NCBI GenBank assembly: GCA_023388235.1
Contig: JAEWGQ010000400.1
Coordinates: 1-10,199 of the forward strand
Length of the DNA: 10,199 nt
Direction of reading: 5' to 3'
From: Actinomycetes bacterium
GTDB taxonomy: Bacteria; Actinomycetota; Actinomycetes; Actinomycetales; Cellulomonadaceae
A model generated the notes under the pieces. It worked only from the letters and a program-made list of their open reading frames with translations, was not told where the DNA came from and ran no database searches. Positions 1-5,610 of the stretch are shown here, piece after piece. Made by a program: the position numbers and the translations under genes. How positions within the stretch are numbered: the first letter of the stretch is position 1; each line of letters begins with the position of its first letter.

Positions 1-75
1 GGGCGAGGCGTGCGGCCGGGCGGGGCGTGCGGCCGGACCGGGCGACCGGGTGGACCGGCCGGGCGGGGCGACGCG
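1..75. repeat. GC-rich spacer with a 13-bp direct repeat downstream of the deacetylase gene
   Basis: This non-coding spacer lies 3' of the minus-strand deacetylase gene. GGCGTGCGGCCGG occurs at 7-19 and again at 24-36, a period of 17 bp. GGCCGG (31-36) and CCGGCC (55-60) could pair around an 18-base loop. There is no U-tract to make this a convincing intrinsic terminator. The window edge prevents saying what lies beyond. Confidence 0.4.
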
Positions 76-909
76 TCAGCGCATCATGTCCCGCATCATC
101 GCGCGGACCGGCGGGTGCTCCGCGAGCAGCCGGCCGGCCGTGCGGGTGCGGTAGCCGTCCGCCGCCGCCCGCTGCAGGAACGCGTCGAGCACGGCCGCGC
201 GGTCGTGGCGGGGCAGGTCGGCGGGGTCCGCGGCGAGCTCGGGGTCGGCGCGGGTGTCGTGCGCCAGGATGATCGCGCCGGGGTGCAGGGCGGCGTACGC
301 CCGCCGCTCCATCTCGTCGGGCTCGCCGTGGTACCAGTCCTCGACGGACGAGGACCACAGGACGACCCGCAGCCCCTGCCGCGCCCAGCCCCGGCGCTGC
401 CGCACGGTGTGCGAGCCGTACGGCGGGCGGAACAGGTGCACGCGGCGCCCGGCGACGGCCTCGACGACCCGCCGGGACTCCGCGACGACCTCCATGGCCT
501 CCGCGTACGGGACCTGGGCGAGCCGGCGGCGGTGGTCGCGGCTGTGCAGGCCGAGCTCGTGGCCCTCGGCCACCAGGCGGCGCACGATCTCGGGGTGCCG
601 CTCGGCGGCCTCGCTCAGCACGAAGAACGTGGCGTGCACGCCGTGGCGCGCGAGGACGTCGAGGATCCCCGGGGTGTGCGCCGGGTCGGGGCCGTCGTCG
701 AAGGTCAGCGCGACGACCGGCTCGAGCGTGTCCACGCACACGAGCGCCGACAGCGGCTGCAGCACGGGGCGGGCGAGCTCGACGGGCAGCCGCCGCGGCA
801 GGGGGCGCGCGGCGGGCGCCGCGAACGGGCCCATGTCCCGGCGCAGCACCACGCGGCCGCGACCGCGGTGCAGACGGGGCGCGGCTGGCTCGACGCCGGT
901 GACGGACAT
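76..909 (-). CDS. Polysaccharide deacetylase, NodB domain (carbohydrate esterase 4 family)
   Basis: A 277-residue protein with all five CE4/NodB motifs in order. Motif 1 is TFDDGPD at 69-75, with D71 as probable catalytic base and D72 as metal ligand. Motif 2 is HSRDH at 122-126, supplying the two metal-binding histidines. Motif 3 is RPPYG at 161-165, motif 4 is the DW at 191-192, and motif 5 is LAH at 215-217 with the catalytic His217. Known family members remove N- or O-acetyl groups from chitin-like oligomers, peptidoglycan or exopolysaccharide using a divalent metal. The ATG start is supported by AGGAGG (minus strand of 916-921) six bases upstream. No hydrophobic signal peptide or membrane anchor is visible in the first 60 residues, which are Arg/Pro-rich; many CE4 enzymes are exported, so this one may act inside the cell or leave by another route. 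It is divergent from the sugar-nucleotide operon, and a role on the same glycan is inferred. The family call is firm; the substrate is unknown. Confidence 0.93.
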   Translation of the reverse strand: MSVTGVEPAAPRLHRGRGRVVLRRDMGPFAAPAARPLPRRLPVELARPVLQPLSALVCVDTLEPVVALTFDDGPDPAHTPGILDVLARHGVHATFFVLSEAAERHPEIVRRLVAEGHELGLHSRDHRRRLAQVPYAEAMEVVAESRRVVEAVAGRRVHLFRPPYGSHTVRQRRGWARQGLRVVLWSSSVEDWYHGEPDEMERRAYAALHPGAIILAHDTRADPELAADPADLPRHDRAAVLDAFLQRAAADGYRTRTAGRLLAEHPPVRAMMRDMMR

Positions 910-1163
910 GGACGACCTCCTGCTCCTGGGCTGCCCGACCTGGGCGGGGGCGGCCCCAGTGTGGCGCGTCGAGCGTGCACCGTATGTCCGGTTTGCGGCT
1001 TTTCACCCTGCGCGTCACCCGGTCGGACGCGGGCGCCGTCGGCGCCTCGCGTGGGTGATATGTCCGAGTTCACCCGTTCATACCTATCTGTACCGATATG
1101 CCCGGACTAGCCTCGTCGCAGGCGCGCCGCCCACGTCCCCGACCCCCTGTCCGAGGAGGAGCC
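910..1163. promoter_or_regulatory. Divergent intergenic region with putative promoters and repeated boxes
   Basis: About 250 bp separates the deacetylase start from the cytidylyltransferase start, so it should carry two outward promoters. TCACCC lies at 1003-1008, 1015-1020 and 1070-1075, and its complement GGGTGA at 1053-1058; the last two form an inverted pair with an 11-base spacer. ATGTCCGG-like boxes lie at 984-991, 1060-1067 (in GATATGTCCGA, 1057-1067) and 1099-1105 (in GATATGCCCGG, 1095-1105). Towards the deacetylase, the minus strand reads CAAACCGGACA (995-985) followed closely by TACGGT, which fits the actinobacterial TAnnnT -10 pattern. Towards operon 1, the AT-richer stretch 1077-1100 is the likely promoter core. 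GAGGAGGA at 1153-1160 is the ribosome binding site for the plus-strand gene. Exact promoters are not certain. Confidence 0.45.
1027..1052. other. GC-rich hairpin between the divergent promoters
   Basis: ACGCG (1027-1031) plus GGCGCC (1032-1037) pairs with GGCGCC (1041-1046) plus CGCGT (1048-1052) around the loop GTC. This gives an 11-bp stem with a single bulged T at 1047. No U-tract follows on either strand. It could insulate the two transcription units, be an operator, or simply be GC-rich chance structure. Confidence 0.4.
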
Positions 1164-1979
1164 ATGACCGCAGCCGACCCGGAGCCGGCCGAGATCCCGG
1201 TGGTGATCCTGTGCGGGGGGATGGGCACGCGCCTGCGCGAGGCCAGCGAGAAGCTCCCCAAGCCGCTCGTGGACATCGGCGGCCGGCCGATCCTCTGGCA
1301 CATCATGAAGACGTACTCCGAGCACGGCTTCCGCCGGTTCGTCCTCGCCCTCGGGTACAAGAGCGACCTCATCAAGCAGTACTTCCTGGACTACCGGCAC
1401 CTCACGTCCGACTTCACGCTGCACCTCGGCGCCGACGACGAGCCCGTCTTCCACGGGACCGCCGCCAAGGAGGACTGGGAGATCACGTTCGTCGAGACCG
1501 GCCTGACGACGGCGACCGCCGCGCGCATCCGCCGGGTCGCCGACCACCTCGACGCCGACCGGTTCGCCCTGACCTACGGCGACGGCATCGGCGACGTCGA
1601 CATCACCGGCGCCCTGCGCCACCACCGGGAGCACGGCCTGCTCGGCACGCTCACCGGCGTGCACCCGTCCAGCCGCTACGGCGAGATGCGGGTCGAGGGC
1701 GACACCGTCGTCGAGTTCAACGAGAAGCCGACCCTGGCCGACGGCTGGGTCAACGGCGGGTTCTTCGTGTTCGAGCGGGAGTTCGTCGACAAGTACCTCG
1801 ACGACGACCCGGCGGTGATGCTCGAGAGCGCCCCGCTGCAGCAGCTCGCCCGCGACCGGCAGCTCTCCGTGTACGAGCACGAGGGCTTCTGGATGGGCAT
1901 GGACACGTTCCGCGACTGGACGGAGCTCAACGGGCTGTGGGACAGCGGCCGCGCTCCGTGGAAGATCTGGGAGGACTGA
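1164..1979 (+). CDS. rfbF: Sugar-1-phosphate cytidylyltransferase, RfbF-like (glucose-1-phosphate cytidylyltransferase family)
   Basis: A 271-residue nucleotidyltransferase. In glucose-1-phosphate cytidylyltransferases this fold couples CTP to glucose-1-phosphate, giving CDP-glucose and pyrophosphate. Visible motifs are GGMGTRL at 18-24 (nucleotide binding), the PKPLVDIGG stretch with Lys33 followed by ILWHIMK to 49, YGDGIGDVD at 138-146 (metal Asp140), EKP at 187-189, NGGFFVF at 197-203, and GFWMGMDTFRD at 241-251 (metal Asp247). The C-terminus APWKIWE is typical of RfbF. One difference is TTATAARI (115-122), where family members I recall have TMTGGRI, so the sugar or nucleotide could differ. 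The start at 1164 is chosen for GAGGAGGA (1153-1160); an in-frame ATG at 1098 would add 22 Arg/Pro-rich residues unlike the family. Its stop lies 4 bp before the next gene. It is the first gene of operon 1. No canonical CDP-glucose 4,6-dehydratase (RfbG) is recognisable nearby. Confidence 0.85.
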   Translation: MTAADPEPAEIPVVILCGGMGTRLREASEKLPKPLVDIGGRPILWHIMKTYSEHGFRRFVLALGYKSDLIKQYFLDYRHLTSDFTLHLGADDEPVFHGTAAKEDWEITFVETGLTTATAARIRRVADHLDADRFALTYGDGIGDVDITGALRHHREHGLLGTLTGVHPSSRYGEMRVEGDTVVEFNEKPTLADGWVNGGFFVFEREFVDKYLDDDPAVMLESAPLQQLARDRQLSVYEHEGFWMGMDTFRDWTELNGLWDSGRAPWKIWED

Positions 1980-1983
1980 GCGC

Positions 1984-3012
1984 GTGCGCATCCTGGTCAC
2001 CGGCACCGAGGGCTACCTCGGCAGCCTGCTCGCCCCGACCCTGCTGGGCCGCGGCGACGACGTCACCGGCCTCGACACCGGCTACTACAAGAACGGCTGG
2101 CTCTACAACGGGGTGCGCGAGACGCCGCACACGCTCGTCAAGGACATCCGGCACGTCACGCCCGACGACCTGGTCGGGTTCGACGCCGTCGTGCACATGG
2201 CCGAGCTGTCGAACGACCCGATCGGCGACCGCATCGGCGACGTCACGTACGACATCAACCACCACGGGTCCGTCGCCCTGGCGTCGGCGGCCAAGCGCGC
2301 CGGGGTGTCCCGGTTCGTCTACATGTCGTCCTGCTCGGTGTACGGCGTCGCCGACGGCACGGTCGACGAGACCAGCCCCACCGACCCGCAGACCGCCTAC
2401 GCCCGGTGCAAGGCCCTGGTCGAGCGCGACGTCACGGCGCTCGCCGACGACGACTTCTCGCCGACCTTCCTGCGCAACGCCACCGCGTTCGGCGCCTCGC
2501 CGCGGCAGCGGTTCGACATCGTGCTCAACAACCTCGCCGGCCTGGCCTGGACGACGCACCGCATCGCGATGACGTCCGACGGCACGCCCTGGCGCCCGCT
2601 GGTGCACGGCCTCGACATCGCCAAGGCCATCCGGGCCGTGCTCGACGCCCCCCGCGAGGACGTGCACGCGCAGGTGCTCAACGTCGGCGCGGACGCGAAC
2701 AACTACACCGTGCGCGAGATCGCCGAGACCGTCGGGGCCGAGTTCCCCGGCTGCGAGGTGTCCTTCGGCGAGCCCAGCGCGGACAACCGCTCCTACCGCG
2801 TCTCGTTCGCGAAGATCCGCGAGGTCCTGCCCGGGTACGACACCGACTGGGACGCCGCCGCCGGGGCCGCGCAGCTGCACCGCGTGTTCGAGCAGATCGC
2901 CCTCGACACCGAGACGTTCACCGGGCGCGGCCACACCCGCCTGGCGCAGATCGAGCACCTGCTGAAGACCGGCCAGGTGGACCCGCAGCTCTTCTGGACG
3001 GTGAACCCGTGA
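1984..3012 (+). CDS. NAD-dependent epimerase/dehydratase (extended SDR)
   Basis: A 342-residue extended short-chain dehydrogenase/reductase acting on nucleotide sugars. The NAD-binding glycine motif is GTEGYLG at 7-13, preceded by the beta strand MRILVT. The catalytic triad is visible: the serine lies within SSCSVYG (115-121), with Tyr139 and Lys143 in YARCK. Length and motif spacing match NDP-sugar 4-epimerases and 4,6-dehydratases, but the sequence does not tell me which reaction it performs. It sits where a CDP-glucose 4,6-dehydratase would be expected and could fill that role or be an epimerase. The GTG start is supported by GGGAGGA (1969-1975) eight bases upstream. Its stop overlaps the next start by four bases (GTGA), implying translational coupling. 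The family is certain, the reaction is not. Confidence 0.88.
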   Translation: MRILVTGTEGYLGSLLAPTLLGRGDDVTGLDTGYYKNGWLYNGVRETPHTLVKDIRHVTPDDLVGFDAVVHMAELSNDPIGDRIGDVTYDINHHGSVALASAAKRAGVSRFVYMSSCSVYGVADGTVDETSPTDPQTAYARCKALVERDVTALADDDFSPTFLRNATAFGASPRQRFDIVLNNLAGLAWTTHRIAMTSDGTPWRPLVHGLDIAKAIRAVLDAPREDVHAQVLNVGADANNYTVREIAETVGAEFPGCEVSFGEPSADNRSYRVSFAKIREVLPGYDTDWDAAAGAAQLHRVFEQIALDTETFTGRGHTRLAQIEHLLKTGQVDPQLFWTVNP

Positions 3013-3554
3013 AGTACACCCCGACCGCCGTCGACGGCGTCATGATCGTGGACCTCGAGCCCCGCGGGGACGACCGCGGGTTCTTCGCGCGGACGTTCGA
3101 CACCGGCGAGTTCGCGGCGCACGGCCTGGACGTCGCCGTCGCGCAGTGCAACCTGTCGTACAACCACCGCGCGGGCACCCTGCGCGGCCTGCACCGGCAG
3201 GTCCCGCCGTACGCCGAGGGCAAGCTCGTGCGCTGCACCGCCGGCGCGATCGTGGACGTGGCCGTGGACGTCCGGCCGGACTCGCCGACCCACGGCGCCC
3301 ACGTGATGGTCGAGCTCACCGCCGCCAACCGCCGCGCCCTGTTCATCCCGCCGTACGTCGCGCACGGGTACCAGACCCTCGTGGACGACACCGAGGTGAT
3401 CTACCAGGTCAGCGGCCCCTACGCGCCCGAGGGCGAGCAGGGCTTCCGGTACGACGACGCCGCGTTCGGCCTCACGTGGCCGCTGCCCGTCGCCGTCGTC
3501 TCCGACAAGGACCGGTCCTGGCCGCTCGTCGACGCGGCGGCGGTGACCGAGTGA
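3009..3554 (+). CDS. RmlC-type cupin, dTDP-4-dehydrorhamnose 3,5-epimerase family protein
   Basis: A 181-residue cupin, the usual length for RmlC/RfbC. These enzymes epimerise C3 and/or C5 of 4-keto-6-deoxy nucleotide sugars. Family hallmarks are DDRGFFAR at 21-28, TLRGLHRQ at 57-64 with the catalytic-type His62, KLVRC at 72-76 followed by DVAVDVR at 83-89, the IPPYVAHGYQTL stretch at 113-124, and candidate catalytic tyrosines Tyr132 (IYQVS) and Tyr138 (GPYAPEGEQG). A complete active site suggests a working 4-keto-sugar epimerase. The presence of an RfbF-like gene rather than RmlA/RmlB in this operon argues that the substrate need not be a dTDP sugar. The GTG start at 3009 overlaps the upstream stop, and the gene ends in another GTGA overlap with the next, so it depends on coupling rather than a clear ribosome binding site. 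Acting after the upstream dehydratase/epimerase is inferred. Confidence 0.88.
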   Translation: MKYTPTAVDGVMIVDLEPRGDDRGFFARTFDTGEFAAHGLDVAVAQCNLSYNHRAGTLRGLHRQVPPYAEGKLVRCTAGAIVDVAVDVRPDSPTHGAHVMVELTAANRRALFIPPYVAHGYQTLVDDTEVIYQVSGPYAPEGEQGFRYDDAAFGLTWPLPVAVVSDKDRSWPLVDAAAVTE

Positions 3555-4834
3555 TCATCGTCGACTCGCTGCTGCGGGCGCGGCAGGCCGACGGCCACCC
3601 CATCCGCGTCGCGCTCGTCGGCGCCGGGTTCATGGGCCGCGGGCTCGTCAACCAGATCGTCAACTCCGTGCCCGGGATGGACGTCGTGGCGATCGCCGCC
3701 CGGCACCCCGAGCAGGGGTTCCGCGCGTACACCGAGGCCGGGCTGACCGGCGTCGTCGAGGTGGACTCCCCCGCCGCGCTCGCCCGCGCCGCCGCCTCCG
3801 GCACGCCCGCCGTCACCGCCGACTACCGGGTGGCCATCGCCTCCGACGCCGTCGACGTGGTCGTGGACGTCACCGGCGCCGTGGAGCTCGGCGCGCACGT
3901 CGCCCTCGCCTGCTTCGAGCACGGCAAGCACCTCGTGCTGATGAACGCCGAGGTCGACGCGACCGTCGGCGCCGAGCTCGCGCGCCTCGCCGACAAGGCC
4001 GGCGTCGTCTACACCGGCTGCGACGGCGACCAGCCCGGCGTGCAGATGAACCTCTACCGGTTCGTCCGCGGGCTCGGCCTCACGCCGCTGGTCGCCGGCA
4101 ACATCAAGGGCCTGCAGGACGAGTACCGCACGCCCACCACCCAGAAGGCGTTCGCCGAGCGCTGGGGCCAGGACCCGCACATGGTCACCTCGTTCGCCGA
4201 CGGCACGAAGGTGTCCGTCGAGCAGGCCCTCGTGGCGAACGCGACCGGGATGTCCGTGCACCGCCGCGGCATGCTCGGGCGCGACCACGACGGGCACGTC
4301 GACGAGCTGACCACCCGCTACGACGTCGACGAGCTGCGCGCCCTCGGCGGGGCCGTCGACTACGTGGTCGGCGCCCGCCCCGGACCCGGCGTGTACGTGC
4401 TCGCCACCCACGACGACCCGAAGCAGCGGCACTACCTCGAGCTCTACAAGCTCGGCACCGGGCCGCTGTACGCGTTCTACCAGCCGTACCACCTGTGCCA
4501 CTTCGAGGTGCCCACCACCGTCGCCCGGGCGTTCCTGCTCGGCGACGCCGCGATCCGGCCGCTCGGCGCGCCGACCGTCGAGGTCGTCACCACCGCGAAG
4601 ACCGACCTCGCCGCCGGCACCGTGCTCGACGCGCTCGGCGGGTACCACTACTACGGCCAGGCCGAGCGGGCCGACGTCACGCGCACCGAGCGGCTGCTGC
4701 CGGTCGGGGTCGCCGAGGGCTGCGTGCTCGTCCGCGACGTCCCGAAGGACGCCACCCTCACGTACGACGACGTCCGCCTCCCCGACGGCCGCCTCGTCGA
4801 CCGCCTCCGCGAGTCCCAGTCCGCCCTCGCCTGA
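3551..4834 (+). CDS. Homoserine-dehydrogenase-like NAD(P)-dependent oxidoreductase with C-terminal SAF domain
   Basis: A 427-residue protein of the type often annotated as predicted homoserine dehydrogenase with SAF domain. The N-terminal Rossmann fold carries GAGFMG at 24-29 (GxGxxG), and the start IIVDSLLRAR is typical of the family. The middle has conserved-looking stretches such as TGCDGDQPG (155-163), NIKGLQDEYRTPTT (184-197) and YQPYHLCHFEVP (310-321). A SAF-like domain lies at roughly 350-410 (AKTDLAAGT, then VRDVPKDATLTYDDV). The family has at least one member shown to be a reductoisomerase, the Brucella DXR-like protein DRL that makes methylerythritol phosphate. A sugar oxidoreductase or reductoisomerase making an unusual, possibly branched, sugar is therefore a plausible inference in this operon; amino-acid metabolism is less likely here. 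It is last in operon 1, with a GTG start overlapping the previous stop by four bases. Substrate and product are unknown. Confidence 0.85.
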   Translation: MIIVDSLLRARQADGHPIRVALVGAGFMGRGLVNQIVNSVPGMDVVAIAARHPEQGFRAYTEAGLTGVVEVDSPAALARAAASGTPAVTADYRVAIASDAVDVVVDVTGAVELGAHVALACFEHGKHLVLMNAEVDATVGAELARLADKAGVVYTGCDGDQPGVQMNLYRFVRGLGLTPLVAGNIKGLQDEYRTPTTQKAFAERWGQDPHMVTSFADGTKVSVEQALVANATGMSVHRRGMLGRDHDGHVDELTTRYDVDELRALGGAVDYVVGARPGPGVYVLATHDDPKQRHYLELYKLGTGPLYAFYQPYHLCHFEVPTTVARAFLLGDAAIRPLGAPTVEVVTTAKTDLAAGTVLDALGGYHYYGQAERADVTRTERLLPVGVAEGCVLVRDVPKDATLTYDDVRLPDGRLVDRLRESQSALA

Positions 4835-4841
4835 CCGCCCC

Positions 4842-4918
4842 GCACCCCGCACCCCCACCGCACCCGGCGCACCCCGCACCCCGCACCCCCACCGCACCCC
4901 GCGCACCCCGCACCCCGC
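4842..4918. repeat. C-rich tandem repeat, 34-bp period
   Basis: Just after the end of operon 1, a C-rich sequence built from GCACCCC and GCACCCCCACC words repeats with a 34-bp period for 77 bp (about 2.3 copies). I find one internal mismatch (4866 G against 4900 C). It is purine-poor on the plus strand, with G mostly as isolated single bases, and has no coding sign. It runs into the first palindromic element. Confidence 0.75.
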
Positions 4919-4923
4919 CGGCA

Positions 4924-5014
4924 CGTTCGGAGACTCCGACGCGCCCTGGTGGTCCTCCGCGGACCACCACGAGCCCGCGCCACCCCCTCCGAGCACTGTC
5001 GGAGCCTCCGAACG
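4924..5014. repeat. 91-bp palindromic element, copy 1
   Basis: The left arm CGTTCGGAGACTCCGAC (4924-4940) pairs with the right arm GTCGGAGCCTCCGAACG (4998-5014) with a single central mismatch. Inside, TGGTGGTCC pairs with GGACCACCA around a 5-base loop (tccgc). CGCG tracts either side can add to that stem. Each arm is also locally self-complementary (TCGGA-GAC-TCCGA), so it can fold locally or long-range. Copies 1 and 2 also share flanks: CGCCRGCA to the left and 32 of 35 bases to the right (5015-5049 against 5252-5286). It is not coding as far as I can tell. Confidence 0.9.
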
Positions 5015-5160
5015 CACCGCGCACGCCGGCACTCCGCGCTCTGCGCTCCGCACTCCCGCTCGCTCCGCGCTCGCACCCTCCAGCACGGCGCACTCCCGCA
5101 CCGCGCACTCCCGCATCGCGCACTCCCGCACCGCGAACCGTGCGCAAACCCCCGCCAGCA
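5015..5160. other. Low-complexity spacer between palindrome copies 1 and 2
   Basis: This 146-bp purine-poor stretch is made of GCACTCC / GCGCTC words. It begins with 35 bp nearly identical to the sequence after copy 2, and contains a 15-bp tandem repeat at 5090-5134. I see no ribosome binding site with a credible reading frame, no tRNA and no transposase remnant. Confidence 0.6.
5090..5134. repeat. Three tandem copies of a 15-bp repeat
   Basis: The unit GCACTCCCGCAYCGC occurs head to tail at 5090-5104, 5105-5119 and 5120-5134. Only the Y position differs (C, T, C). It is a small minisatellite inside the spacer, of a kind that arises by replication slippage. Confidence 0.85.
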
Positions 5161-5251
5161 CGTTCGGAGACTCCGACGCGCCCTCGTGGTCCCCTGCCGA
5201 CCACCACGAGCCCGCGCCGCACCCTCCGAGCACCGTCGGAGCCTCCGAACG
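5161..5251. repeat. 91-bp palindromic element, copy 2
   Basis: The arms CGTTCGGAGACTCCGAC (5161-5177) and GTCGGAGCCTCCGAACG (5235-5251) are identical to those of copy 1. The internal stem is different: CTCGTGGT pairs with ACCACGAG around a 12-base loop, flanked by CC/CC and then CGCG/CGCG pairing. Downstream, CTCCGA-gcaccg-TCGGAG can form an alternative hairpin with the right arm. It begins 237 bp after copy 1, consistent with duplication of a larger unit that includes shared flanking sequence. Confidence 0.9.
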
Positions 5252-5356
5252 CACCGCGCACCCCGGCACTCGGCGCTCTGCACTCCACACCGCACACTCC
5301 CGCACTCCGCACTCGCGCACCGCGCACTCCACACCGGCGAACGCCCAACGCCAGCG
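5252..5356. other. Low-complexity spacer between palindrome copies 2 and 3
   Basis: This 105-bp spacer is purine-poor and dominated by GCACTCC and CACACC words. Its first 35 bases match the start of the previous spacer at 32 positions. It ends in CGCCAGCG, like the sequence immediately before the other two elements. No gene or RNA is recognisable. Confidence 0.6.
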
Positions 5357-5447
5357 CGTTCGGAGACTCCGACGGGTTCTCGTGGTGGCCTGCGGACCAC
5401 CTCGAGCCCGCGCCTCGCCCTCCGAGCACCGTCGGAGTCTCCGAACG
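5357..5447. repeat. 91-bp palindromic element, copy 3 (perfect 17-bp arms)
   Basis: The arms CGTTCGGAGACTCCGAC (5357-5373) and GTCGGAGTCTCCGAACG (5431-5447) are perfect reverse complements. The internal stem is CTCGTGGTGG (5379-5388) with CCACCTCGAG (5397-5406), one mismatch in ten pairs and an 8-base loop; GGG at 5374-5376 can also pair with CCC at 5407-5409. It is the most diverged of the three copies (about ten substitutions from copy 2) but keeps exactly the same 91-bp length. It starts 196 bp after copy 2. The right flank is unlike that of copies 1 and 2 and turns G-rich. Confidence 0.9.
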
Positions 5448-5610
5448 GGCGGTAGCGGGCGCGGGCTGGCGGGCACCCGGCGGTGGCGGCGGGCGGGAGC
5501 TGGGCGGCGGGCAGGACGGGCGGGCGGGCACCGGGCGGGGGCGGGCACCAGGCGGGCGGGCACCGGGCGGGGGCGGGCACCGGGCAGACGGGCGGGCGCC
5601 GGGTGGGGGT
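5448..5610 (+). repeat. G-rich tandem-repeat tract with G-quadruplex potential
   Basis: The plus strand becomes rich in GGG and GGGG runs. A 29-bp block (5521-5549) recurs exactly at 5553-5581, a 32-bp period. The pattern GGGCGGGcaccGGGCGGGGG satisfies the simple four-run G-quadruplex rule on the strand non-template for the downstream operon. It lies 150-300 bp before the start of operon 2, so it could fall in a leader RNA or just upstream of the promoter. No credible gene is seen. Confidence 0.7.

Noticed and set aside
1098..1163. Upstream ATG at 1098 as the cytidylyltransferase start
   Set aside because: It adds 22 Arg/Pro-rich residues not typical of the family, while 1164 has a strong ribosome binding site.
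1107..2958. Long minus-strand open frames opposite operon 1
   Set aside because: They are antisense to well-supported sugar genes and have Val/Ala/Gly/Arg-rich translations with no motif.
4835..5014. Intrinsic terminator for operon 1
   Set aside because: The palindromes could slow polymerase, but no U-tract follows any stem; termination is possible but not supported by a standard signal.
4924..5447. CRISPR array (repeated palindromic units with spacers)
   Set aside because: The units are 91 bp and diverged, the spacers are 146 and 105 bp and similar to each other in part, and there are no cas genes.
4924..5447. Integron attC sites (imperfect palindromes of about 90 bp)
   Set aside because: The ends read CGTTCGG...CCGAACG and do not fit the RYYYAAC...GTTRRRY consensus; there are no gene cassettes between the copies and no integrase in the window.
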